64,000 nucleotides of DNA from Anolis sagrei. Its lineage: Eukaryota > Chordata > Lepidosauria > Squamata > Anolidae. Of the stretch, positions 9,701 to 18,639 are shown piece by piece; within the stretch, counting starts at the first letter, position 1, and every line of letters begins with the position of its first letter. The DNA lies in contig NC_090021.1 of the NCBI RefSeq assembly GCF_037176765.1, positions 61,819,453 through 61,883,452 of the forward strand. Reading direction: 5' to 3'. The notes under the pieces were generated by a model. It did no database searches. It was not told the DNA's origin and saw only the letters and a program-made list of their open reading frames with translations. A program made the translations under genes and the position numbers.

Positions 9701-12700
9701 GTGTGATATGCTGTTCAACACAATCACATCCCATGGGAAGTGCATCCTTTGTTATTTAAGCAAGATGATGGCAAAATCATATTGTCTTGTTTGATTACCT
9801 CTGGTCAAATATTTATCTTCGCTGCTGTGAGGATTGCAGCTAAGCTCAGATAGCTCTGGAAACACTGGGAAAGGATGGTTGACAGATAGTCTCATTATCC
9901 CTGCTAAGTCCCAGAGCTTTGGGATTTCAGGTTTCACTACAACTCTCCCTCGATCATGACATTGGTTTCATTAGAATGTCCGATCACCATCTCCCAAAGC
10001 AGTTACTATACTCCCAACTCAAGAATGGGAAATGTAATGTTGGTGGACAGGAAAAGGGATTTAAAGATGGGCTTAAAGCCAACCATAAAAACTGTGGCAT
10101 AGACACCCAAAACTGGGAAGCCCTGGCCCTTGAGCACTCTAACTGGAGGTCAGCTGTGACCAGCTGTGCTGCAGAATTCGAAGAGGTATGAATGGAGGGC
10201 GAAAGGGAGGAACATGCCAAGAGGAAGGTGCATCAAACCAACCCTGACTGGGACCGCCTTCCACCTGGAAAACGATGTCCTCACTGTGGGAGACCATGCG
10301 GATCAAGAATAGGACTCTACAGTCACCTACAAACCCACCACCAAGACACTACACTTGGAGGACCATCATCCTTGGGCTATGAGGGATCGTCTAAGTAAGT
10401 AAGTAAGGTTTCATGAGATTATTATATTGTTGCAGTGATGAATAATGTATCCATTATTAATGCCTGAACCGAAATGCCACAGTTTATGTTGTAAAACTGT
10501 CTCCCACTATCTATTACCTAAAAAACAAACAAACCCAGATGCATCCAATTAGATACTATCAATCTAAATGGATTTCTACAGAGGTAGTTCCATACATATG
10601 ATCTGTAATGATAAATAAATAAAGTGTACCTTGCTGATAGTTTTTGCATCCAGGTTACAGATGGTGTCAAGGAATATTGCTTTTCAACTTTGCCCAGGTC
10701 ACTGCTGTTGACTGGTTGCAAAAGCAGCAGAAATATACTCTTGCTGACAGGAATCCTGACCACAGAAAGCCTGGGGTCACCATCACATTTATGTTCAAAG
10801 GTTCCAGTAATTCTCATCATAGGGACAGAGACCGCTGTGTCCGAATTCAGCCAGAAGTCTTGTGGCTCCTTCAACAGGGTGGCTCCCTTTAAAATAGCTT
10901 GGAGAGAGAAAATGCAGGAGTTGTAAGTTTAATGGTTTGACCAAGTTCATTTGGTTAGCATATGAAGCAACTTGCCAGCATCTAAATATATGACATGCAT
11001 TTTAAATACTAATCTGCTGATTTTCTTAGCAGAGATCAAGGTGGCTAGCAATGACACAGTTTTGAAACAGAAATATAAAATACAGAATAAGTATGAACAA
11101 ATGCAAAAAAGACCAGTAGCAGACAAAGAATGGTAAAGGTAAAGGTTTCCCTGACATTAAGTCTGATTCTGGTGCTCATCTCCCATTTCTAAGCCAAAGA
11201 GCCTGCATTGTCCGTAGACACTTCCAAGGTCATGTGGCCAGCATGACTGCATGAAGCACTGTTACCTTCCCTCCCAAGCAGTACCTATCGATCTACTCAC
11301 ATTTGCATGTTTTCGAACTGCTAGGTTGGCAGAAGCTGGGTCTAACAGTGAGAGCTTAGCCCACTTCCCGGATTCAAACCTGCGACCTTTTAGTTAACAA
11401 GTTCAGCAGCTTAGCAGTTTAACCTACTGCGCCACCGAGATCTGAGGCAAAGAATAAGAACAGCCCGCTTATAACTGACATTTTAGTGATCAAAATCAAT
11501 GTCTCTAATTAAAAGTAGGATTTCTGCGTTCCATTTTTCCAAATCCGGGTAGCAATTAGTTCCATATTATGCACACCTGTAGAATGTGCAAAAGAAATAC
11601 ATTTTGCACATTTAAATATTATACAAATGAATGACATGTATTGGTATGCTGTTTCTATAGCATCCATGTTTACAGCAAGCACTGACCTGAGAGCATCAGT
11701 ACAGCTTAACAGTTAAAAAATGTTCTTGTGGGTTTTTTCGGGCTATGTTTCGGGCTCAGTTAAAAAATGGTTTGTAGTAGGTTTTTTCAGGCTATATGGC
11801 CATGTTCTAGAAGCATTCTGTCCTGACATTTCACCTGCAGCTATGGCAAGCATCCTCAGAGGTAATGAGGTCTGAGGATGCTCGCCATAGATGCAGGCAA
11901 AACGTCAGGAGAGAATGCCTCTAGAACATGGCCATATAGCCTGAAAAAACCTACAACAACCAGTGATTCCAGCCATGAAAGCCTTCGACAGTTCATAGTT
12001 AAAGAATGCTAGACTTAGGACTCCTGCTGGGTCACAAAGCTGACAGCAGGAAACCCCTTGAAGATCAGAAACAGAAAACCAATCTTAGATCTGTCTTCCC
12101 ATCCATGCAAAAGGATAGTTACTTTTACAATAAGAACTTTACAACATGTCCCACATTGGACCTCTAATATTGGGGAAAGAGGAGGCTCAGATTCATACAG
12201 TCTAAAGCCCTCCCAGCAATTGATCTTTGCATAAACCAAGCAGAAAAGTCAGACCAGCCCTGAAGCTATTTTAAATTTATTTTATTTTGTTGCTTAATAG
12301 AAAATGGGAGAAAATGCTTTTAAAAAACAAAGGGGAATGCAGAAACACTGTTTTCTTCTATCCTTTCCCAGAGGAGCCCAACTGGAGGTTGAGTGTGTAG
12401 ATCACTCCAGAATTGGACTGGTACATCACCATCTATATCATTGCTTTCTAAAGATTTGCAGATTTTGGCAAAGTTTTTAGTGTGAAGACAAAGGACCATC
12501 AATTCGTAATTCCATAAAATAATTCAAGTAGAAATTGCTAACAGCTGGAACAATCAATAGATTAAAAGGCCAGTTTGGTGCTAAACACAACTTAAATGAA
12601 TTTTGGCTTTCACTTTGGATTTAACAAACTTAACACATTGTAAGTGGTTTACAACCTTTGGAGAGGAGCCAGAACTTTTTAAAAATGGCATCAAGCCAAA

Positions 12701-14246
12701 TGCAAGTAAAGCCTCACCTATCTCTTCTGCATTGTAAACCATAGCATTAGAGCTGAAAGGAAAACTTGAAATGATCACATCTCAGTTTTTACAATGGCCA
12801 CAATAAGAGTGAAGGATCTCCCCCAATTCCCTAATCCAATTTGGATTATTTAGAAGCCACTTCCTCCACAACTAATCTTCAAAATCACACTGGATATTAT
12901 AAGAATCTCAAATGGGTTCTCTGAAAGTCAGGAATCCTGTGATGGTAGCTGTTCTCCAGAAAGGTTATATTTTGGTTCAAACAAGGAGCTTTTCTGGTTT
13001 TTACTTAGATTATTTCTTATACTATTTTGGAAATATTTTGATACTAGTGATTGCATTCTGTCTGTGGGATTCTGAGATTTGTAGTCCCAAAGGGAAATCC
13101 ATTATTTTGCAGGGCAATGAACTTTAAAGAGTATCCTTTCTGTCCCTAGTCGGAATTACCGTCTACCTAGAGATGGGGTCACCAAACTGGACAAACACCA
13201 GACAACTATCAAATGCATGAATTGCACCCTAGAGAATGCAGATACAGATTTATAAACACTCATTGGAAGGTGACCCTAGAATCATAGAGTTGGAAGAGAC
13301 CTCGTGGGCCATCCAGTCCAATCCCTTGCCTTGAAGTAGGAAAACCTCATTCAAAGCACCTCTAACAGATGGCCATCCAGCCTCTGTTTAAAAGCTTCCA
13401 AAGAAGGAGCCTCCACCACCCTTGAAATGGACTCTCTCCCCATCCTACTGCCCAATTACCTCTGAACTGAGTGTAGGTTGCAAACAGCAGCGTGGTTTCT
13501 GGATCAATGTCTGAAAGCAAACTCTTGCTTCTGGGTGTGCTTTTATCTTCCACAAAGGCTCCAATGTATTTGGCTGCTTGAGCAGGGTTTGAAAAATCGA
13601 CTGCCCTCACATGAAAGTTAGCATCAGAAAAGGCCAACTGGTGGACAAAGGACTCTGATAAACGAATGTCAGGGGCTGAGAAAAGACAGGAAACCCTGGA
13701 GAAGATTAATCCATCTGTATCCTTTGAATGGAAGGGGCAATTGATTATGAACCTCAGAGCCGTAAGGACTTTGTACCCATCAATTTTGAAGGTGCAGTTT
13801 GGGTCAATGGAAGGGGAGCTGAATTCCAACAATGTCTGCAGATAGTTAGCTGTGGTTCCAGAGGCCCCTAAGTAGAAAGCCAACAAAGACTCATATATAT
13901 AAATGGGAGAAAGTAAAATATTGTCTTCTTGGTAGATTTCCCTCAACTTTTGGTAGAAGCGGGCTCCAACTGTATGAATGGGATCCCTCAAGAACTTCAC
14001 TCCTAAACGTCTTTTTTCTTCCTCGCTTCGGTTCCTTAGACTCTCTTCAGATTCTGACATGAGGTGAGACTCAATTGAGATGGGAATGAAAGTCTTCATC
14101 AGCTGTTCTCTGACTTCTAGCTCTTTGCAATTGTGGCCTTTTGTGTTGTTGAAGGAAAACAGGTAGAAGGGGTGGACATACACCCGATCACAGCCAACAG
14201 TGAGAATGCATACAAAGAAACACAGGAAAACCACTTCTGGATTCAT
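6594..14246 (-). CDS. AGT: Angiotensinogen (AGT), complete coding region in 4 coding exons
   Basis: Secreted serpin-fold precursor of the angiotensins; renin releases the N-terminal decapeptide, which ACE trims to angiotensin II. CDS is the join 14246-13460, 10897-10630, 8211-8067, 6785-6594 on the minus strand (1392 nt, 463 residues); all junctions are GT/AG and phases agree (1, 2, 0). Residues 1-19 are a hydrophobic signal peptide; 20-29 are DRVYVHPFYL. C40 and C151 match the human redox-switch cysteine pair (C18-C138 of the mature protein). Sequons are seen at N33, N72 and N150. The serpin C-terminus (KPFLLAVYEKES, then FGRVMNP) is intact, and the reactive-loop region is acidic and proline-rich, as expected for a non-inhibitory serpin. 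Length is near the human 476-485. The start is the ATG 24 nt inside the exon after a good acceptor. The usual 5' non-coding exon was not found. It lies head to head with CAPN9. Confidence 0.96.
7091..7324. mobile_element. Inverted Penelope-like pair in AGT intron (between coding exons 3 and 4)
   Basis: Left arm starts gtattgttgaaggctttcat and runs to gcatcctcagaggttgtgag; the right arm is its reverse complement. Flanking ttgctatttttttttt (7075-7090) and ttgctattttttcttt (7325-7340) form a target duplication of about 16 bp. Confidence 0.65.
7530..8013 (-). mobile_element. CR1 LINE, C-terminal coding end plus 3' UTR
   Basis: Minus frame 8013-7642 encodes LECIQRRVTKIIKSLENKPY and LGMFSLKKRRLRGDMMAMYK, characteristic of the CR1 ORF2 C-terminus. 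The 3' tail ends in the tctatgattctatg type sequence (here as agaatcatagagctggaaga). 5' truncated, inside AGT intron, only about 50 bp from coding exon 3. Confidence 0.9.
8067..8211 (-). CDS. AGT: AGT third coding exon
   Basis: Too short for most ORF scans; found by matching the human exon that follows KLSPR. Acceptor is ttcttcag, donor GTACAA, 145 nt, ending in phase 0. The translation reads QIQLTLPQISLKTIYNLQEL then LLVKQNMGDLLGK, matching human [20 protein letters not shown] and following residues. Confidence 0.93.
8558..8872 (-). mobile_element. Sauria-type tRNA-derived SINE
   Basis: Reads on the minus strand from ccggtggcacagtgggttaa through a B box (gattcgaatctg) and tgcaaatgtgagtagat to cctttaccttttacc. 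Near full length; inserted in AGT intron. Confidence 0.85.
9243..9420 (-). mobile_element. L2/CR1-like LINE 3'-end fragment
   Basis: Pattern tgtatttcatttctattctg ... cagctgctaacaagcaatta resembles the 3' UTR seen more clearly at 17889, 18222, 44660 and 62517. Diverged. Confidence 0.45.
9940..10400 (+). mobile_element. Non-LTR retrotransposon C-terminus with a Cys/His finger
   Basis: Encodes MSDHHLPKQLLYSQLKNGK, KNCGIDTQNWEALALEHSNW, then after an in-frame TGA near 10189 the segment KRCPHCGRPCGSRIGLYSHL with a C2H2-like finger. It ends in (GTAA)n. A second copy of the family is at 26400-27130 on the other strand. Clade not fixed. Confidence 0.75.
10630..10897 (-). CDS. AGT: AGT second coding exon
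   Basis: Flanked by a pyrimidine-rich acceptor (ctctccaag) and the donor GTACAC. It enters in phase 1 and leaves in phase 2. The translation contains LLKEPQDFWLNSDTAVSVPM and SVTWMQKLSA, which align with human [20 protein letters not shown] and SLNWMKKLSP. It carries the central serpin beta-sheet region. Confidence 0.95.
11132..11440 (-). mobile_element. Sauria-type SINE in AGT intron
   Basis: Minus-strand SINE from ggtggcgcagtaggttaaac to cctttaccattct side; ggcaaagaat and gacaaagaat at the two ends look like a target duplication. Confidence 0.85.
11710..12008. mobile_element. Two adjacent Penelope-like insertions sharing one target site
   Basis: CAGTTAAAAAATG occurs at 11710-11722 and 11757-11769, and as TAGTTAAAGAATG at 11996-12008. 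Between copies 1 and 2 is a 34-bp piece (ttcttgtgggttttttcggg ...); between 2 and 3 is an inverted pair of about 220 bp ending GCCATGAAAGCCTTCGACA. This looks like two successive insertions at the same site. Confidence 0.7.
13276..13430 (-). mobile_element. CR1 3' UTR fragment next to an AGT donor
   Basis: agaatcatagagttggaaga ... gatggccatccagcctctgt ... aagaaggagcctccacc is the CR1 3' end in minus orientation. It ends about 30 bp inside the intron from the first coding exon's donor. Confidence 0.85.
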
Positions 14247-14270
14247 GGCTAATGGCAGCTTCAGCAATGC
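13460..14270 (-). CDS. AGT: AGT first coding exon (signal peptide, angiotensin I, serpin N-terminal half)
   Basis: The acceptor on the minus strand reads catacttag just before 14270. Coding starts at the ATG at 14246-14244, leaving 24 nt of 5' UTR in the exon. The donor is GTAATT after 13460, phase 1. It encodes residues 1-262 and the first base of codon 263, including the angiotensin decapeptide at 14189-14160. In human AGT the coding sequence also starts inside exon 2, so this probably corresponds to that exon. Confidence 0.95.
14160..14189 (-). other. AGT: Angiotensin I peptide-coding segment (DRVYVHPFYL)
   Basis: Thirty bases encode Asp-Arg-Val-Tyr-Val-His-Pro-Phe-Tyr-Leu, residues 20-29. 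The first eight are [Val5]-angiotensin II. Position 9 is Tyr where human has His, and the renin cleavage junction is Leu29-Phe30 rather than human Leu-Val. Val5 and Tyr9 agree with squamate angiotensins as I recall them. Confidence 0.97.
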
Positions 14271-15893
14271 CTAAGTATGAAAGAAATAAGAATAAACAGA
14301 AGTTATAAGAGTTTTCTAGGCCCTTCATTTCTATATAATAATCAAGATATGCTACATCCACAGCATTCCCTGTATCTACCAAACTTTTAAGTAACAAAAA
14401 AGAGAAAAGATTAATCTGGCATGACTTGTTTTTGAGAAATCCATCCTGACTTTTAGGGATCACCTAAGTCACCTGCATCACCGTGGCATACAAACAGCCA
14501 AAAGATAAAAACCCAAACCCTAGGATCCCTCTGTATGCAGTGCAGAAGAAGCAACCTGTGGAGGTTATTGTATTATATTCTCTCCCTCATTAAAACATCT
14601 CTAAACATGGGATGCATCTTAGCATTATAGGTACTCTATCTATCTGTCTGTCTGTCTGTCTATCTGTCTATGTATCTATCCATCTATCTATCTTTTTTCT
14701 ATTGGTAATACTGAAATTAGTGTGCATTTTACAATCAATGGGGAAAATGAGAAGGATGAGCAATGTATGTCTGCCAACAGTAGTTACCTAGAAGGACAAG
14801 AAGAAGAAGTGATACCTGGGTCCAGCTTTCTTTCTCCCTTTTCCCAACAACAGTTTAGGCTACTTGCTACAAGCATGCATCCCGCACAGTTTGTTTTCTA
14901 TGTAAATCAAGCATATACAATTTTTGTGCAGAATAATTGTGAATAGCCTTTGGAAATTGTGGATGTCAACTACTTTCTCACAATAGGAATAAAATTGTCA
15001 TAATAAAATCAATTGTTTCTTTTGAGAAGAAATTTAGCAAAGAATTACATCCCTATCAAAACAATAGTTGCCCATTTCTGTCTTCATTGCATCATATTCA
15101 GTTTTAGCTTTTTTGGTGGGAATACTATTCCAATCATCTCTTAGCCAAGGGCTGGAGGATTCTAAAAGTTACTGGTCTAAGAAAGGTTTTTTTCAAGCTC
15201 TGTGTTTAACTGATGGTGATGTTTTTGGTGGCCTTTGAAAATAGAAGCTCCTTTTCAATAAATTCCTCATAATCCAAAGATCAGGATGGGTAGAGCAAGC
15301 TATACGATGTATATGGCTTACTAGGGACCTGATTGCCACTCAGCATACAACCTTTAGCCAGGTGCAGTGAGTTGGCATAGGTTTCCTTTACACTTTCTCC
15401 CCCTTTACATGTGAACTGCCTGAAAGACCATCATGTGATTTGGGGCCCATGCCTAACACTCACATTTTAAATATTTGGCTTGAAGTAGATCCTGCCTTCC
15501 ACCTTTGTCCTCTGACTACAAACATCTCCTGTTTTTGACAACTTGCTTTGGACACTCCTCTGTTTCGACAGATCTAAGTTATAGCCATTTCCTTATTCTC
15601 AACCCCTAATCTGCTCTTTTGACCATTGCTGCTGCTTCTTTGGTGCATAGGTTTTTTTTTTACCAGTTAACTTGACACCTTGTAGTGTTTAGTCTTAGAT
15701 TTGAAAGCTAAAAATAAATGGTTGCCACTTTTCAATCAATCCCATTTTCTGACAGTGGCCCAGTCCTTAACTCATAAGACATGCAGGGGTTTCCTGAACT
15801 TTTAATGATCAGAAACTCAACTTGTCTCTATAGTGCCATAGCCATATACTCACCATAGCAATTTCATTACTATTCAAATACCTCCCCTACCAT
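14271..15893. promoter_or_regulatory. AGT: Likely AGT 5' intron or upstream region, promoter not located
   Basis: Immediately upstream of the first AGT coding exon. By analogy with human AGT a non-coding exon 1 and the promoter lie here or further upstream. I see no decisive TATA box or CpG island. It contains a (TCTA/TCTG)n microsatellite at about 14636-14696. Confidence 0.3.
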
Positions 15894-16189
15894 CAGGGGT
15901 GGCTCAACCCATTACGCAAAGTAAGCATTTGCAGAGTATAGTTGATTTTGCCCAGGGGCGCTCTTGAGGCACTCTTGAGGGAAAATAGACCTTGACATAT
16001 GCGAGTTGTAGTTAGAGAGATGTATAGTTCACCTACAATCAAAGAGAATTCTGAACTCCACCAATGATGGAATTGAACCAAATATGGCACACAGAACTCC
16101 CACAATGAACAGAATATATATATCAGTGATTGGTGGGGGGACCAAAATACGGTTTGCTCACTGTTGAAAATTACCTAGGGCCGCCTCTG
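15894..16189. mobile_element. Small hAT element with perfect 8-bp target duplication
   Basis: Ends CAGGGGTGGCTC and GGGCCGCCTCTG (inverted, 12 bp, 3 differences). Direct repeats CCTACCAT flank it exactly at 15886-15893 and 16190-16197. 296 bp, no transposase frame: non-autonomous. Confidence 0.85.
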
Positions 16190-16208
16190 CCTACCATCCA
16201 TCAGTATA

Positions 16209-16880
16209 TGGGCAGTCCCTGAGTTATGAACATGATATGTTCTGTATGTTTGTTCTTAATCTGAATTTGCATGTAAAGTCTTCATCAAATGGTCTTCAGG
16301 CTGTTTCCATGTACTTAGGAAATAGCCCCATGGGAGTCCCATGGAGGGCACTTCTGGTGGGACTCTGCGGGTTTCCATTTCCTAAGCACATGGACATGGA
16401 GCCTAGCAGCCATCTTCAGGACTATAAGCTGCAGATTGTGGGAGAAAGCAGGGGAAAGGCACAGCAAGTACACAGGATGGCTGGTCATGCCAGAAGATGG
16501 GGAAAGATAAAAAGATATGGAATAAGTTGGTTCCCTCTGCTTGAGATCCTAAGTTGGAGCATGTGCATTTTAAGTGTATTTTAAAGTTTTGGATAGCTTA
16601 GGAGAGGGTTAACACCCCTGTAATGTCTGTTTTGCTGTCAGCTAAAGCTTCACCTCACCTTTTGTCCCTTTGACAACTGGATTTTGAGATGTTTGGTTTG
16701 TCCTGGAAACAAGGATTGTTGAGAAAGTGTCAGTGGAGGCACGTTTTTCTAAATGATAACTCTTCCAGGAGTGAATTTCTCTTCCTAGGGGTAGATTTCC
16801 ACTCACTTCCTGTAGTCTCACACCTGTTTGCAACTAGGAGTCTTAGGTAAGACAGATGTTTGCAACTTGAGGATTGCCTG
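16209..16880. mobile_element. DNA element with GGCAGTCCC...AAGTTATGAAC inverted ends
   Basis: Starts gggcagtccctgagttatga and ends tttgcaacttgaggattgcc; the interior has gagggttaacacccctgtaa, aggattgttgagaaagtg and ctcttccaggagtgaatttc, shared with copies at 37885-38335 and 51052-51480. This copy carries an extra stretch at about 16285-16590 that the other two lack. Unclassified non-autonomous DNA transposon. Confidence 0.6.
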
Positions 16881-16904
16881 TAAATGTATATCCATAGAAG
16901 CTTC

Positions 16905-17040
16905 ATTCCATGCAGCTGATGAGGTTGTCTGAGTTGACAAAAGCTTGTGCTACAAGCTGCTTTCTAGTTAGTTTCAAAAGTGCTACAGGAATCCTTTGTC
17001 TCTTTTCAAGTTGATACAGACCAACAACACAGATTGTTGT
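16905..17040. repeat. Ancient interspersed repeat (GATGAGG...AAAGCTTGTGCTA type)
   Basis: cagctgatgaggttgtctga ... aaaagcttgtgctacaagct ... caagttgatacagaccaaca resembles an old amniote repeat in which an AAAGCTT core follows a GATGAAGTG stretch. Family not named. Confidence 0.35.
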
Positions 17041-17443
17041 GTGCTACATACTTGCTACATCTCTAGGGAAAAGCCTGTTCATGTTGATTTTCCAAGCACT
17101 CTGGATAGTGCTGGATTTTAAAGCATGTGGCAATCTAATGCACATGGTTTCCTGACCAGATATCTGTGTATCCACTGGGAAGGAGCTGTGTAAGTAAATA
17201 TTTCAGTTTACCAAACCATTACATCAGGCTTGATGAAAAAGAGCATATACACTTAGAGGAGCCTATGTTTTCAGGTGGCATGATGTAACTATATTAACAA
17301 AAGTGGCAATAGTCAAACAGGAGCATATGATGTTCACTTGCCTGAATTCACTGTTCCAGAAAAGCAACACAGCAAGAAAAGGAGTCTGTTAAAAGAGCCA
17401 AAACTGTGCTGTCAGTTTTATCTATCACCCCTACCCACCCATC

Positions 17444-17488
<45 letters not shown>
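17444..17488 (+). repeat. (ATA)n microsatellite
   Basis: About 15 uninterrupted AAT/ATA units, directly before a LINE coding remnant. Confidence 0.95.
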
Positions 17489-17489
<1 letters not shown>

Positions 17490-17790
17490 AAAGTATGGAT
17501 TGTCGATGTTGCAATCCCAGGTGACAGCAGGATTGAAAAGAAACAACTGGAAAAGCTGACACGATATGAGAATTTAAAGATCGAACTGCAAAGACTCTGG
17601 CGCAAACTAGTAAAGGTGGTCCCAGTGGTGATCGGCACACTGGGTGCAGTGCCTAAAGACCTTGGCCTGCACTTAAACACAATCGGCACTGACAAAATTA
17701 CCATCTGCCAGCTGCAAAAGGCTACCTTACTGGGATCTGCATGCATTATTCGCCAATTCATCACACAGTCCTAGACACTTGGGAAGGATT
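17489..17790 (+). mobile_element. Non-LTR retrotransposon C-terminal remnant
   Basis: One frame reads IVDVAIPGDSRIEEKQLEKL, TRYENLKIELQRLWRKLVKV and VPVVIGTLGAVPKDLGLHLN, a LINE C-terminal motif set (VAIPGD, KY.DL..E...LW). Close to intact over about 90 codons but without the RT domain. A third LINE lineage in the window. Confidence 0.7.
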
Positions 17791-17849
17791 TTTAGATGTG
17801 ATCCAATGCAACAGCCAGCAGAGTGCCTGCTGTGGACTGATCTTGTTGT

Positions 17850-18420
17850 GTTAATAATAATAATAATAATAACAACAACAACAACAACTTTATTTTTGTA
17901 TTCCATCTCCCCAAAGGGGAGGGATACAAATGCAGCTTACATGGGAACAAGCCCGAGATTCAACATAGTTAAGATATAACAACAAAATTCATAAAAACAT
18001 TTCAAACAATATAAAACAACCACAGAATACAATACACAGTGAATATCTAGCAACCTTCAATAGTCTGAATAGTGCACAGTACTGAGTTTGAGCGGGTGAC
18101 TGGTGCAAAAACTGCATTACACAAACACTGAACTCAATTGAGCATTCTGGACTGAGTTAAGCAAGTGTAGAACTGCACTCTTAATCTTTGTAATAATCAT
18201 AATCATCATCATCATCATCATCATCTTTATTTATATCCCGCCCCTTCTCCGAAAGGACTTGGCGTGGCTTACAACAAATAAATATAAAATCAAGCAAGAA
18301 TAAATACATAATACATAACATCAAAATTTTTAAAAAATCACTAACTAAACTAACAATATCATAATGACATACACATATTACATTTAACAGGATTGAAAAC
18401 ATATTGTGCACCAGGGCAAA
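17850..18420 (-). mobile_element. Two L2-like LINE 3' ends in tandem
   Basis: Copies start after (AAT)(AAC)n at about 17889 (tttgtattccatctccccaa) and after (ATC)n at about 18222 (tatatcccgccccttctccg ... ggcttacaa). Each has the A-rich 3' UTR of the family, both in minus orientation. Confidence 0.65.
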
Positions 18421-18582
18421 ACCAGTTCAGACCAGTTGATGTTTGTACAGCCTTTCCCATTCCATTTTGAAACAATGACTTGCCAAAGATTCAGGTTGAC
18501 CCTGCTTCCCCGTTAGTACCCCCATTCCACCTTCTCCGCATTGGGCTTAATAATTTCACAGAAAGTGTTTATGATCCTTTCA

Positions 18583-18632
18583 AATTAAACAAGAATAATA
18601 ATCTGGGTCCAGATTATTATTCTTGTTTAATT
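18583..18632. repeat. Perfect 24-bp palindrome arms with 2-nt spacer
   Basis: 18583-18606 and 18609-18632 are exact reverse complements, separated by GT. A/T-rich, non-coding. Not a known element end. Confidence 0.97.
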
Positions 18633-18639
18633 ACCTCCT

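Noticed and set aside
17348-17764. 138-codon minus frame with a poly-Tyr run
   Set aside because: Antisense of a LINE remnant and an (ATA)n microsatellite.
18181-18411. Frame with a poly-Asp run
   Set aside because: Translation of an (ATC)n microsatellite and an L2-like 3' end.
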